Below, one piece after another: positions 10,935-22,750 of a DNA stretch of 64,000 nucleotides. The notes beneath the pieces were generated by a model. The model was not told where the DNA came from, did no database searches, and saw only the letters and a program-made list of their open reading frames with translations. Numbering within the stretch: position 1 is the stretch's first letter; every line of letters starts with the position of its first letter. The translations under genes and the position numbers were made by a program. This DNA comes from Platanthera guangdongensis (Eukaryota; Streptophyta; Magnoliopsida; Asparagales; Orchidaceae): positions 8,048,043 through 8,112,042 of the forward strand of contig CM077155.1 of the NCBI GenBank assembly GCA_039583875.1. The letters run 5' to 3'.

Positions 10935-11912
10935 GGAACAACTCGGGGTATTCCTCCAACATAGCTTTCTCTCACTCCCAAGAAAGCTCCTCACTTCCGC
11001 AATTATCCCAACGGCTTTTACCATTCGGACCTCCTTGTTGCGGAGTCGTTTGACTGCAACATCTTCAATTCGTAATGTCCTGACCCTTGTTGTTAACTCA
11101 TAATCAACCGGTACCTGATTGTCCGCAACGATCTGCGAAGGCTCTTGCACTGCCTTACGCAACACCCATACGTGGAACACGTCATGCAGCTCACTCAACC
11201 CCGTCGATAGTTTCAACCTATACGCTGTCTCGCCAACACGCTCCAGGATTTCAAATGGTCCAATGTATCTCGGACTCAGCTTCTTCATGCGTCGAACCCG
11301 CGATATACCCTTGAACGGCTTGATTTTTAGATATACCATGTCGCCAACGTTGAATTCCACATTTCTATGTTTGGCATTGTAATACTTTGACTGTCTATCC
11401 TGAGCAATCTTCAGCCTTTCCTGAATTGTCCGTATCATTGAAATGGCGTCTTCCACCGCTTGACGCTTATACAACTTCGATTCTCCTGCCTCCAACCAAG
11501 ACAACGGCGTACGACACTTCCTCCCGTACAAGGCTTCGAAAGGCGCCATTCCAATACTTGTCTGAAAGTTGTTGTACGCAAACTCCACCATGTACAAGTG
11601 ATCCTCCCAATTCTTCCCGAAATCTAGGACGCACATGCGAAGCATGTCCTCCATAGTCCTGTTGACTCTCTCGGTTTGGCCATCTGTCTGCGGGTGAAAG
11701 GATGTGCTGAACTTTAGCTTAGCACCCAACAGAGCATGCACCAACCTCCAGTCATTCGACGTGAAGCGTCCATCACGATCACTAACAACACTGCGAGGCA
11801 CACCATGCAATCGTACAATATTATCCACATAGAATTTGGCCAACTTTTTCACCGGATCTTCCTTCCTGACTGGGATAAAGTGCGACACCTTTGTCAACCT
11901 ATCTACGACCAC
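10935..11912 (-). pseudogene. Integrase core and C-terminal tail, nested chromovirus
   Basis: After the VVDRLTK start come the second catalytic aspartate ([11 protein letters not shown]) and the glutamate (DGQTERVNRTMEDML). The GPFEILERVGETAYRL module of the integrase C-terminal domain follows. The terminal part (VRTLRIEDVAVKRLRNKEVRMVKAV) leads to a decayed chromodomain-like end, with a stop in the expected SWE...YPELF stretch. The open frame beyond 10935 runs into LTR repeats and is not genuine. The first integrase aspartate is in the neighbouring frame, beyond a TAG. Integrase inserts the cDNA; chromodomain tails guide target choice in chromoviruses. Confidence 0.85.
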
Positions 11913-11933
11913 CCAAATGGCGTCGTTTCCCTT

Positions 11934-12362
11934 CTACGACTTCGGTAAACCGTGCACAAAATCCATAGATATGTCGTCAAACTTCCATTCTGGGATAGGA
12001 AGGGATTTCAAGAAAACTCCGGGCTTCTGGCATTCCGCTTTCACCAATGCACAAGTAAGACACTTGGCCACATAAAGTGCCACATCCTTCTTCAAACCCG
12101 GCCACCAGAATAATTTCTTCATGTCTCTATACATCTTCGTGCTTCCCGGGTGGATTGAGTACTTGGTATGATGAGCCTCGTACATCAACTCCTCCCGAAT
12201 ATTATCCGCACTAGGAACGCATAGACGACCGTCCTTCCTTAGCAATCCATCTTCAACCACAAACTGGGAATTTGACCCATCCAAAGCTTCATCCAAGATC
12301 TGCTTCATGCTGCTATCCTGGACCAAAGCCCGCCGAACTCTATCCGCTAGGTCACACTGCAC
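11934..12362 (-). pseudogene. Integrase N-terminal zinc domain, nested chromovirus
   Basis: It carries the H-H-C-C pattern of retroviral integrases (HHTKYSIHPG...[11 protein letters not shown]) and then [13 protein letters not shown], where the first catalytic aspartate lies. A TAG directly after GLPKS separates it from the rest of integrase at 11912. The order zinc domain, then core, is normal for Ty3 elements. Confidence 0.85.
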
Positions 12363-12799
12363 CTCTGTCCAAACAATTTCGCCTCGGCACTAGACTGCTT
12401 ATCGACGCAAGATATCTCCAATGCCTCCAACTCTTGGACCAATCTCTCATCATGTACTGATAACCAGTTGGCTTCTGCGGGAATCGTACGACTCAACGCA
12501 CCCGCCACTGCATTTCCCTTCCCAGGCACATAGTGTATCTTGAAGGTGTAGTCCCCTAAGAACTCCATCCACCTCCGCTGCCTCATGTTCAGATCCTTTT
12601 AGTCCAATAGGTACTTCAAACTCTTATGATCGGTGTAAATATCGACCTTCACACCGTACAGATAGTGCCTCCAAAGCTTTAGAGCAAATATCACGGCCGC
12701 TAACTCTAAGTCGTGGACCGGATAATTCCTCTTGTGAACCTTCAATTGTCGTGAACTATAAGCTATCACTCTCCCATTCTGTAGCAGGACACAGCCCAA
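12347..12799 (-). pseudogene. RNase H, nested chromovirus
   Basis: The frame reads [19 protein letters not shown], then [25 protein letters not shown] and [13 protein letters not shown], the core of Ty3 RNase H. A TAA at about 12600 stands where chromoviruses have glutamine in [14 protein letters not shown]. The frame then reopens and shows the connection region to integrase ([14 protein letters not shown]). Confidence 0.85.
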
Positions 12800-13815
12800 A
12801 CACTGCCTGAAGCATCACTATAAATCTCGAACCCTTCGGTTCCACTTGGCGAACATAAAATAGGCGTCGTGGTTAACCGCCTCTTCAACTCTTCAAAAGC
12901 ATGTTCGCACTCCGGAGACCACACGAACTTCTGATCCTTTCTTGTCAATGTCGTGAGTGGTAGTGCTATCCGCGAGAAGTTATCTACGAAGCGCCTGTAG
13001 TAGCCAGCAAGCCCCAGAAAACTCCGGACCTCTGCCACCGTAGTCAAAGTAGGCCACTCCTGTATCGCCACTATCTTCGCCGGATCCACAGCTATTCCTT
13101 CTACGCTGACAACATGACCAAGGAACGCTATCGAGGATAACCAGAATTCACACTTGGAGAACTTTGCATACAACTGAATTTTCCTCAATGTCTCCAACAC
13201 CATGTGTAAATGCTTGTAGTGATCCTCCTCGCACCGCGAATACACCAGGATAGCATCGATAAATACTATCACGAACTGATCCAGGTATTCTCTGAACGTC
13301 CTATTCATCAGATCCATAAACACGGATGGCGCATTCGTCAACCCAAACGGCATGACCGTGAACTCGTAATGCCCAAACCGCGTACTAAATGCTGTCTTTG
13401 GGATGTCGCTCTCCCTTATCCTCAACTGATAGTAACCGGACTTCAAATCCAACTTCGAATATGCAGTTGATCCAACCAACTGATCAAACAGATCATCAAT
13501 CCTCGGGATTGGATATTTGTTCTTCTCCGTAAGTTTGTTCAATTCCTGATAATCGACACAAAGCCGCAAGCTCCCATCTTTCTTCTTAACAAAGAGAACT
13601 GGTGCGCTCCAAGGTGACGAACTTGGACGCACATAACCTTGCTCTAGCAACTCTTTCAGTTGCACCTTCAACTCTGCCATTTCTCTTGGGGCTATCCGAT
13701 AGGGGGAGCGTGACACCGGTTTGGCACCCGGTACCAGCTCTATAGTAAAGTCTATCTCCCGCTGAGGAGGGGCTCTTGGGAGATCATCTGGAAACACATC
13801 AGGATACTCGGACAC
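12766..13815 (-). pseudogene. Reverse transcriptase, nested chromovirus, active-site change
   Basis: A nearly complete Ty3 RT domain: [11 protein letters not shown] start, [16 protein letters not shown] palm, [11 protein letters not shown] with the first catalytic aspartate, and [15 protein letters not shown]. The catalytic doublet reads FIDAILVYS (near 13255) instead of FIDDILVYS, a GAT-to-GCT type change of the second aspartate. This should abolish polymerisation. Thumb and connection motifs ([22 protein letters not shown]) are intact. Apart from that the frame is open for 349 codons, so decay is fairly recent. Confidence 0.92.
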
Positions 13816-14260
13816 AACTGGATGCTGTCCAAACTAGGCTTAGGCGTCGAAGTCTGCACTAGAGTGACATACAGTTCTGCCCCAGACCGAACTGTCTTGA
13901 ACACCTGAAGGGCCGACATCAGAACTTTCCCTGATCCCTTCATGACCGCAAAAATAGTCTCCCGATCTGTGTCCAGACCCAACTTGACTTCCTTACAGTT
14001 GCAATCAATGCATGCACTCTGCTCCGAGAGCCAATCCATACCGAAGATTGCGTCGAACTCCACCAATGGTAGAACCAACGTCCGCAAATCAAACTCCCGG
14101 TCTCCAATCCGAATCTTCGCAACACAAATCCTATCCACACGCATTGAGCACCCATTAGGCAACAACACATCCAACTTGTTTTCTGCCATCGAGAACGGAA
14201 CTCCGATGCGCGATATAAATTTTTCGGACAAGAAGGAATGCGATGCTCCCGTATCAAATA
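13752..14260 (-). pseudogene. Aspartic protease, nested chromovirus
   Basis: The active-site motif DTGASHSFLS lies near 14250, followed by the flap-like and ILG-like region (FDAIFGMDWLSEQSACIDC). It would cut the Gag-Pol polyprotein. The frame links downstream to RT and has shifted relative to the upstream gag frame. Confidence 0.8.
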
Positions 14261-14376
14261 GGCTCTCGCCGGAAACTCAAAACTCAACACAAAGCCTAGC
14301 ACCTACACAAGAAAGCTAACAAACAAAAGAGGTAACAACTATGAAAGTTAAACTACTGCAATTTAACTCATACATG

Positions 14377-15069
14377 TCACCACGTCTGCCTGCTTTCTGG
14401 TCTCTTGCAGACCCAACCTGTACACTTCAGACTTTCTCTCGGACATAAAGCGTCCGTTCCAACAGCTACGGGCAAAATTCCCCACTCTTCGCAGATATAG
14501 CAAGCTCCTGGGACTCGCCTTGTGGTTGTCCCGAACGCACCATAAGAAGGGGCTGAGTTCGAAGTCTTCAACTTCTTGTTCCCACTGTGGACATCGGACT
14601 TTGAACTTGGCCCTTTGAACTGTGGTTTCTTAGTACTAGAGTCCTCACCTGCTCTTGACATGGCTTCCTTAATCTTCTGAGCATATCCCAACATTCTCGG
14701 GCAAAGTGCCCTTTCTTGCCACAAGTATGACAGTTGTAAGTAACCTTGCCAGTCGATGATCTAACCTTCTTCTTCAGCCTTCTGCGAGATGCACTCCTCA
14801 TAGGACTTACAGAGTTCGATACCCCACTCACTGGTATCTGGTGAATTTTCCCCATTTCCACTTCCAAAGATCTGGCCGACTCTACCAAGGCTCGAAATCC
14901 CATTATTTTTGGTTCCTAGAAGTAGAATTCGCAGTTCGTCGCGCAGACCACTATAGAATCTATCAACTATAGACCTTTCGTTCTCCAACTCAAAGCATGG
15001 GTAGCGGCTTATCAAAAGAAACGCCTGCAAATACTCATCAACTGAGTGCGTACCCTGCACCAAGCACAT
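14377..15069 (-). pseudogene. Gag, nested chromovirus
   Basis: Fragments of Ty3 Gag in three frames: capsid C-terminal part (VDEYLQAFLLISRYPCFE...RFYSGLRDELR), a basic linker, and a zinc knuckle CHTCGKKGHFAREC in the 14568-14903 frame. A second cysteine-rich motif CYICEEWG is seen in the next frame. The knuckle binds the element RNA. Several frameshifts break the gene. Confidence 0.8.
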
Positions 15070-15519
15070 ATTCCCGGCTGACCCGATGGCCTTCTAAATG
15101 TCATTTGATCCAACACACCACCCGGCATTGAAGTCATCTCGGGACAAAAGGTTGCACATTGCTTCCCTGCTGTGCACTAGTCATAGCGAGTACCACTTCA
15201 ACGATCCTTCTTATGGTTTCAAACGAAAGAGGGGTCTCAAGTGCGCCACTGGGTGCACTATAATCCTCAGAAACCAGATGTTCTGTCGGCTCTGCGCCAC
15301 TCCCGGTCACCTATAGTCGTACAAAACACCAATAAGTGACCAAACAAAATTGCAAAAAGCGATTATAGGAACGCGCAGGTTCCTCAAACACGAGTATTTT
15401 TCACTCCTAAGTGGACATTCATGGGTTCTTTTTAATGTTATAACGATGACGCATACATGTGCTCACCACCCCTTAAAAGAATTCGCCCACGAATTCATTT
15501 AAGCCTGACCGTAACCAGA
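15070..15519 (-). pseudogene. Gag 5' part and leader, nested chromovirus
   Basis: This should hold the N-terminal half of Gag and the untranslated leader. No clear open frame remains; scattered TPEQFQK-like traces could not be confirmed. Parts are AT-rich and unassigned. Confidence 0.4.
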
Positions 15520-15531
15520 GCTCTGATACCA
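15520..15531 (-). promoter_or_regulatory. Primer-binding site of nested chromovirus
   Basis: The minus strand reads TGGTATCAGAGC, a perfect complement to the plant initiator-tRNA-Met 3' end, three bases from the LTR. Confidence 0.9.
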
Positions 15532-15534
15532 AAT

Positions 15535-17496
15535 TGTAACACCCCCATCTATCGCATGACATATAACAGAAGGTCCAGCTGGAACACGATGCCATATACC
15601 ACAGACAGTCGGAAGAGTTACAAATGAATATATAAACCATCCAATTAAGACTACTCGTCCTACACAGAGCATTCTAGCGGAAGCTTTTAAGTTAAAAGAA
15701 CCCAAATCTTAAATCCAATACATATGAATGCCAACGACTACAATCACAGTAATGAAACCCAAATACACTGAAGAGGTACATGGCTTTATGGCCTTACAAA
15801 TGTTCACTTAATAAAACATGTCTTACATACATCGGCACGCAGGCCGGCCACACATGATAAGAGTAAAAACAGCTATTCTACAGCCTTCTAGGGCCAGCAC
15901 AGCAACATGGGCTCCAGCCCGCTACTTGTACTCGGCTCCGCAGCACATGCAAGCACAATTCCACCGCACGGTGGCAAACAAAGCAACGGTCAGCTAAAAG
16001 CCGACCAAATTATAACGACCCCGCCCCTTACTCGGGATGGCGGTGCTCTTTCCCTGCATAGCATTAGTCCAATAAAATAATATAGCGCAATTATATTTCG
16101 CCACAGGTGTAGGCTCGCACAGCCAAACACCCCGTGCACTCAGGGCACATTAACAGTGAATCCGGTCAATACCGTGGCTTCACCACCATCCCAAAGATGG
16201 CAACCAAGTGAGCATTTAGCCTATCTGACCACCGTCTAAGGCTCCGACTATGCCTACGGCCAGTGCCCGTCTTCGGATTTCTCGCACAGTACGACATAGC
16301 CTAGGTCAAATTCCACTTGCCCGTTGCTCACGCCGCATATACAATTTCAGTCCTACGTGCGGGCCAAGCTTCTCTCGGATCCCAAATTTTCCAAAACAAT
16401 CTCATAACCCAGTTAGGATCAAGGCCGGTTCTCAGACCGCCAAGTTAGCAGAACACGTTTCCGTTCAATTTTCCAGGTACACCTTGAAGCTAACCTCCAA
16501 GGATCCCTGCTGCAATCTACCGCATAGAAACCCGAAAACCCAAAGCACGGAGTCTTCTCCGACAAAACATATCAAATGCAACATCACTGATCCAGACAAT
16601 ACACGTCGGGTAGGCTTCACACACAATACCTATGCCCGTACTTACGATTCCGGGCTCTATATGCAACACAAGGGGGACTATTCACATCAACCCCAAGGAA
16701 CACCACGCACTCACCGCACACTCGCGGGAGCGGGGTTCCCTATGCAAAAGAAAGAGCTTTAAACGCTCAAGTTGAGAATCGTTACCCTTGTAGTCCATTT
16801 TGGCGCCATGGAAAACTACACGGACAGAATTCTTCGCAACGACCTTCCCTCCACGGATCCGCTCTCCGATTCGAAACGGTGCTCCGATGCTCCGCCGGCG
16901 GCCGGAAACCTCCTTCTTCTTCCTCTTCTCTCTCACTTGGAGGGAGAAAGCTTTGGAGAGAAAATGAGGAATTAACCACCCATTCCCGGCCTTAACAGAG
17001 CAGGATCTCATCTGGGCCGTCAGATCTTAATTAAAGAAAACGAACGGCTCAGATCTGCACAAAATTCTCCAGACCTGGGCCGAACAGGCTTGGCACACGG
17101 CCGTGTCCCAGGCCGTGTGCCTCGATGCAGGCACGATCGTCGAACTGAGAGACGCACCCGGGCCATGACACGCCCGTGTCTCACCTGACACGCCCGTGTC
17201 GAGTTTCCTCGACACGCCCGTGTTCGGGGCCGTGTCATGCATAACTGCCACGGCAACGGACACGACCCTACTGCACACGGGTAGGGACACGGGTGCTCAC
17301 ACGCCCGTGTCGGATGACACGCCCGTGTCATCCGGCCGTGTTCCTGGCCGTGTCCTTCTCGGGTTGAAAACGGCCAAAAAATCACCAGCCAGACACGGCC
17401 TTGGACATGCCCGTGTCTTAGGCCGTGTACCCCTATACCGGCACCAAAAATCCATTTTTTCGCGACCGACTCGCACACAATTTTTGGGGCGTTACA
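15535..17496 (-). repeat. 5' LTR of nested chromovirus
   Basis: It begins TGTAACACCCCC and ends GGGGCGTTACA. It matches 8865-10863 with scattered substitutions and small indels, one of which removes part of the palindrome array. Confidence 0.9.
17090..17435. repeat. ACACGGCCGTGT / GACACGCCCGTGTC array, right copy
   Basis: Same array as at 10430-10795, with fewer units near 17205, where the left copy has an extra GTCGAGTTCCTCGACACG segment. Confidence 0.85.
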
Positions 17497-17501
17497 ATAC
17501 G

Positions 17502-18091
17502 GTACAAGTGTTGGAATAGGGTGGGAAAGGCATGGGATTGCGATGTGATAAGGCGTTGTTTGTCTCTGTGGTCGGTTGGCTGGCCCGTGACATTGCAAAG
17601 TCATGTGTGGAGAGTGTCCCGGCGAGACAAGTCCCCTTCTGTGGAACTGACGAGAACGCCAAGCTTTGGGCAAGCCTGGATAATCCCAGTTGGGTCTCGA
17701 TTAGTCTCCTTCGGTGGAATTGGTCCCGATATTGGAGCCGGGCTTGGGTCGTCACGAACGGGTGGGGTCTAGTAAGCGTTCTTAGCATCGTTTGTTTGTG
17801 TGGCGGAATCTGGCTTGCATGCTTTGGTAGCTTAGGAGTTCATGTGTACGTTATTATTGTTTAATGTTGCTTAAGTCATGTACTTATGATGTGTAAGGCC
17901 CCTAGGACTTTTTGATGCTCTTGGTTTGGTGAATAATTTCTAGTATTGATTGTATGTTTTCGTTGTTGATGTCTGAGTTTTGAGTTTGGGTAGTTTATAT
18001 ATCATCTTATAATGCTGAAGCTGTGGAGTCTATATATTGTGGGGCTCCGGTCGGACCCATATTATACGGTCATTACAGGGGAGGTGTTATA
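17502..18091 (+). repeat. 5' LTR of outer chromovirus, second part
   Basis: It continues the LTR after the nested element and aligns with 24068-25319. About 0.67 kb present in the 3' LTR (about 24373-25043) is missing here. The LTR ends GGTGTTATA, with the final CA changed to TA. Confidence 0.88.
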
Positions 18092-18094
18092 ATT

Positions 18095-18105
18095 TGGTAT
18101 CAGAG
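18095..18105 (+). promoter_or_regulatory. Primer-binding site of outer chromovirus
   Basis: TGGTATCAGAG lies four bases after the LTR end and matches the initiator-tRNA-Met site. Confidence 0.9.
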
Positions 18106-18192
18106 GGAGGTTAATGTGCAAGGTGAGTTTTGTGGTTGAATGTCCTAAACAGACCCCGTAAGGAGTTATCCACCTAAGAGTATCACGAGACT

Positions 18193-19460
18193 ATGAGTGT
18201 CCTTGTGTCTAGTTGTGCGACTCGAAGCGAATTCTTGTCCTACTTTGCTTTTGTGAAGGGTACAAGCGACGAGGCGGGGATGCCGAGGCCACGAGAAGAG
18301 CCTTTGGCAAGCAGTGCTACTGCTCAGGGTCCTTTAGGCATGGGAGTAACCCCGGCCGATTTATGTCGCATGCTCGCAGAAGCAATGGTGGCAGCCAAAG
18401 CTGCCGCATCAGCACAAGTTGTGACCCCTATTGCACAGGTAGCAACTCCTGCTACCCCGGATGCGACAAAAGCTGTGCCAGGCGGAGGAGCTAGGCAAGC
18501 AGAGTCGTTGGCTGAAAAAGTGGTCGTCGGGCATAGAGACCGACAAATGAAATATTTTCTAAGCTTCCATCCTCCAACGTTCAAGGGTGTCGGCACGCCG
18601 ATCGATACAGAGGATTGGTGGGCAAGGATTCAAGAACTTCTAAGGGAGGAAAAGAAGCCAGTAGAGAAGCAGTCTGAGTTCACAAGTTTCATGTTGGGAG
18701 GTGATGCTAAGCTGTGGTGGGTGAGCCATAGCGGTCGCCAGTTTCCTGGACGCACCCCGTCCATAGAGGAGTTCGTGAATGCTTTCTTGAAGAAGTATAT
18801 CCCTTCGTCGACAAGGTGGCCCTTCAGAGGAAATTTCTACACTTGGTGCAGCGGGACAAGACGGTAGATGAGTATGTTCAGGAGTTCACTCGATTGGGTT
18901 GTTGTGCTGGTATGACCATGGCCGACGATGAGGAGAGGGACACCCTCTTTACCATGGATTGAGGGAGAATCTGAGACAACCACTCATAGTTATGAAGAAA
19001 GCGGGCTTCAACGAGTTGGTCGATGCCACAAGGATGTTGGAAAGCGATATGGATCGAACCCAATGACGAAAGGGTTTTGCTGCAAGCAGGGAGAAGGAAA
19101 GCATTCTCAATCATAAGGAAAGTTTGACGGAAGTAAGCGGAAGAAGAAGTCTCATCCCTACAAGAATTTGGAGAAAAGTAGTACGACGTCAGGGGGTTCT
19201 CGATTCAAGGGACCACTATCGTGCTACAAGTGCGGCAAGCTGGGCCACATAGTTCGTTTTTGTACTGAAGGTGGCGCTGAGCAGGAGCCGAGGCAAGAGC
19301 AGTCGATGCGCTCCGGGCTCAGCGCAGCGGAGAAAGGAAAGATGGCGGAGTCTAGCTCTTATTGTTACCAACCCGTGCAGTCAAGGGCTTATAACCTTGG
19401 GCAGCAGGAAGCGATCTGCCAACCCGATGTGGTGACAGGCTTTGTGTTAGTTTTGGATAC
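18193..19460 (+). pseudogene. Gag, outer chromovirus
   Basis: The first frame (18193-18867) has a low-complexity Ala/Val-rich start. The Ty3 capsid part follows (KYFLSFHPPTFKGVGTPIDTEDWWARIQELL...FTSFMLGGDAKLWW). After a frameshift near 18840, smaller frames carry the C-terminal part. The zinc knuckle CYKCGKLGHIVRFC lies near 19220-19262. The length fits Del/Tekay Gag. At least two frame breaks and an internal TGA make it non-functional. Confidence 0.85.
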
Positions 19461-19919
19461 CCCGCTAGCGTATTGTTTGACACGGGAGCGTCGCACTCCT
19501 TTCTTGCGGAAAGCTTTATCCGGAGAATTGGAGTTGAGTCATTCTCGGCGGACGCAGACCTGAAGGTACGCATGCCCGATGGGACTTCTATGACCACCGA
19601 GGCGAAGGGGCACATTTGTTGGAATCTAGACGGAGTTGACTTCGCGTTGGAAGCAGCTGTTCTATCGCTGGTCGAGTTCGATGTGATTTTGGGAATAAAC
19701 TGGCTTGCAAAGCAGCGTGCCAGTATTGATTGCCTATCTAACGAAGTGACCCTGAGAAGCGAAGGGCAAGTAGAAATTATGTTTGAGAGCCTTAGTGGAG
19801 TGGCATGTTCCCTAATTTTGGCCATGCAGTTGGTGCAGGCAGTTAGCCAGGGAGGACTGACTCTTGTAGCATTGTTGGAAGTTCGCTTTTCAAGTTATCA
19901 CTCGGAGAGGTGCCGATAG
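19461..19919 (+). pseudogene. Aspartic protease, outer chromovirus
   Basis: FDTGASHSFLAESFIRRIG gives the active-site DTGAS. VEFDVILGINWLAKQRASIDC follows. The motif is intact, but the polyprotein it belongs to is broken on both sides. Confidence 0.85.
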
Positions 19920-20590
19920 TGGTGAAATTCGAGGATGTGTTTCATAAGGAGCTTCCTGGAGCACCTCCTCGACGAAAGGTTGATTTCTCGATTGAATTAG
20001 TGTCAGAGGCTAGGCCGGTATCACGTCCTTCTTTTAGGATGGCACAAAAGGAGTTGGCCGGACTCAAAGTTCAGTTGCAGGAACTTTTGGATCATGGGTA
20101 CATTAGACCCAGTTCTTCACCATGGAGCGCGTCAGTGCTGTTTGTGAAAAATAAAGATGGTAGTATGTGGTTGTGCATAGACAACCGAGAGTTGAACAAA
20201 CTGACTGTCAAGAATAAGTATCTGATTCCTCTGATAGATGACCTACTCGACCAGTTGGTGGGTTGATGGTGTATTCTAAGTTGGACTTGAAGTTAGGGTA
20301 CTATCAGTTGTGGATTCGAGACGAGGACATACTCAAGACAGCCTTTGGTACGAGGTATGGTCACTTCGAGTTCGCCGTGATGTCGTTCGGGTTGACGAAC
20401 GCACCGTCTGTTTTCATGGATTTGATGAATCGAGTATTTCGAGAACACTTGGATTCTTTTGTTGTCGTCTTTATTAATGATATTTTGGTATACTCCAATC
20501 AGAGGCAGAGCTTATGACTCACTTGAGAATAGTCTTGCAAGTGTTGAGAGAGAACCATCTTTAAGCAAGTTCTCGAAGTGCGATTTCTGA
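19910..20590 (+). pseudogene. Reverse transcriptase fingers and palm, outer chromovirus
   Basis: Frame one covers [15 protein letters not shown] to LLDQLVG and ends at a TGA (20264). A shifted frame continues [20 protein letters not shown] to [15 protein letters not shown]. The catalytic doublet reads FINDILVYS, so the first of the two aspartates is asparagine. A further shift near 20510 breaks the thumb region. Polymerase activity is therefore not expected. Confidence 0.9.
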
Positions 20591-20599
20591 TTAAAGAAG

Positions 20600-21292
20600 G
20601 TGGTATTTTTGGGTCATGTGATTAGTGGTGATGGGGTGACGGTGGATCCGTCAAAAGTTGAGGCCATCAGAGATTGGCTAGTTTTGAGCACCGTGGCGGA
20701 AGTCGGGAGTTTTTTTGGACTAGCCGGGTATTACAGAAGATTTGTGGAAAACTTTTTATGGATAGCTCTACCCCTCACTTCATTGACTCGCAAGGACAAA
20801 AAGTTTGTGTGGACTCAGGAGTGTAGTCAAGCGTTTGACACCTTGAAGGAAAGGCTGATGACAGCTCCAATCCTAAGTCTGTCTAAAGGGACTGAAGGAT
20901 TTCAGATTTTCAACGACGCATCAGGATGTGGTTTGGGTTGCGTGTTGGTGCAACATGGCAGTGTGATAGCCTTTGGGTCTAGGAAGTTGAAGCCTCACGA
21001 GAGGAATTATCCCGTCCACGATTTGGAATTGGCGGCATTAATTTTTGCGTTGAAATTGTGGCGGCACTATGGGTATGATGCGACGGTGAAGATCTTCACG
21101 GACCACAAAAGTCTGAAGTACCTTCTAGACCAAAAGGACTTGAATATGCGGCAGCGCAGATGGATCGAGTTTCTTGGAGACTATGACGTGGCAATTCAGT
21201 ATACGCCAGACAAGTCCAATATGGAGGCAGATGCCTTGAGTAGAAAATACTCCAGACAGTGGAGTTGGATCGAAGCTCATGATGAGCATTAA
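20600..21292 (+). pseudogene. RT connection and RNase H, outer chromovirus
   Basis: Reads [39 protein letters not shown] and then RNase [73 protein letters not shown]. This domain removes the RNA template strand. It is the longest clean stretch of this element. Confidence 0.88.
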
Positions 21293-22750
21293 TGCGGGAC
21301 TGTGAGTCCCTTAGTATCGAGTGTGTAACAAGAGGTGATTCTAGCATGGCTCGATTGAACTGGATCGAGTTGCAAAATGATTTATCTGATCGTATTCGGG
21401 AAGTGACCTGTTTGGATGCAGAGTTTCAGTTGTTTGTGGGGGAAGCTCAAAGGGTGAGTGTAGCGCCTAGGAGATGATTGATGGGATTTTGAGGAAGGAC
21501 GGAAGGATATGTGTACCGCAGTTCAGCAAGCTCCGTAAGGAGTTGATGTTTGAGGCTCATTTTACGAAGTACTCCATTCAGTTTGGCAGTACAAAGATGT
21601 AATTGGATATGAACAAATCCTTTTGGTGGCCTGGTTTGAAGTGAGATATAGCTTTGTACGTGAGTCGGTGCCAAACTTGTGCCTTAGTGAAGGCAGAGTT
21701 ACAGAAGTCGGGGCGGGTTCCTGAAGCCTCTTCCTATTCCCGTGTGGATATTTGATGACATCTCCATGGACTTTGTGAATGGTTTGCCTCGGTCGCGGCA
21801 GGGAAATGATGTGATTTGGGTGATCGTGGATCGCTTGACTAAAGTGGCTCACATCATTCCAAATCGGAAAGAAGACAACGTGGAAAAGCTGGTAGAGCTT
21901 TATGTTCGAAACATTGTGCGACTGCATGAGATTCCTAAGAGTATAGTTAGTGATCGCGATGGACGTTTCACGTCCAAAAACTAGAGGTTGGTACAGAAGA
22001 GCCTGTGCACAAATCTCAAGTTCAATATGGCATTCCATCCTCAAACTGATGGACAAACTGAAAGAAGTGGGAAGACCATCTCTTCATGGTAGAGTTCACC
22101 TATAACAACAGTTACCAGACAAGTATAAATATGGTATCATACAAAGCTTTGTATGGAAGGCGGTGTCGAACACCGAAGTCTTGGGTAGAGGCGGGGAAAC
22201 ACCAAATCTTGGGAAGAGGTGGTGACTGATGCTTGTGAATTGGTGCAGACCATTCAGGAGCGCATGAAGATGCCCAGGACTGGCAATCAAAGTATTTTAA
22301 TGCTCGTCATAGGAATGTGGAGTTTTGCGGTAAGCGACTAGGTCTATCTCAAGATTAAGCCATTCAAAGGTGTTTCGCGGATTCACCGACTCTAGAAGTT
22401 GAGTCTGGGGTTTTTGGGACCGTTCAAGGTTATAGAACGCATTGGAGAAGCAGCTTACCGGTTGACGTTGTCCACATAGCTGAGTGGATTACACGATGTT
22501 TTCCATGTCTCCGGCTTGAGGAAAGCCTTGGTGGAGGCTAACATGGTGATTAGACCGACTACGGTGCTGATAGAAGAGGACCTGAGGACAAAAGTCCGTC
22601 CGGTGGGCTTAGAGGATTCAGAAGTTCAATAGTTGCCGAACAAAAATGTGAAGCTCGTAAAGGTGCGTTGGGACAACTTCGGGCAGGACGAGTTCTCTTG
22701 GGAGCGAGAACAAACCATGCGCGAAGAGTATCCCGAGTTGTTTGTATAAT
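21293..22750 (+). pseudogene. Integrase and chromodomain-like tail, outer chromovirus
   Basis: Fragments in several frames: the zinc domain (MYEAH-type sequence near 21550, C-x-T-C near 21670), the core start ([37 protein letters not shown], 21742-21984) with SDRDGRFTS, and TDGQTERS with the glutamate region partly deleted. A GPFKVIERIGEAAYRL module follows near 22410. The end (LVKVRWDNFGQDEFSWEREQ...EYPELF, 22650-22745) is a Del/Tekay chromodomain-like tail. Many stops. Confidence 0.82.

Larger units (their letters stand above)
8865..17496 (-). mobile_element. Ty3/gypsy chromovirus (Del/Tekay type), nested element
   Basis: LTRs of about 2 kb (8865-10863 and 15535-17496) flank a minus-strand gag-pol. 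It interrupts the 5' LTR of the outer element: GTACG (8860-8864) and ATACG (17497-17501) flank it, and the uninterrupted 3' LTR shows one copy of this site near 24067. A perfect iMet primer site lies beside the right LTR. Frames carry stops and the RT active site is changed, so it is inactive. Confidence 0.92.

Noticed and set aside
18193..22750. Active Ty3 element
   Set aside because: Several stops, frameshifts and the FIND active-site change exclude activity.
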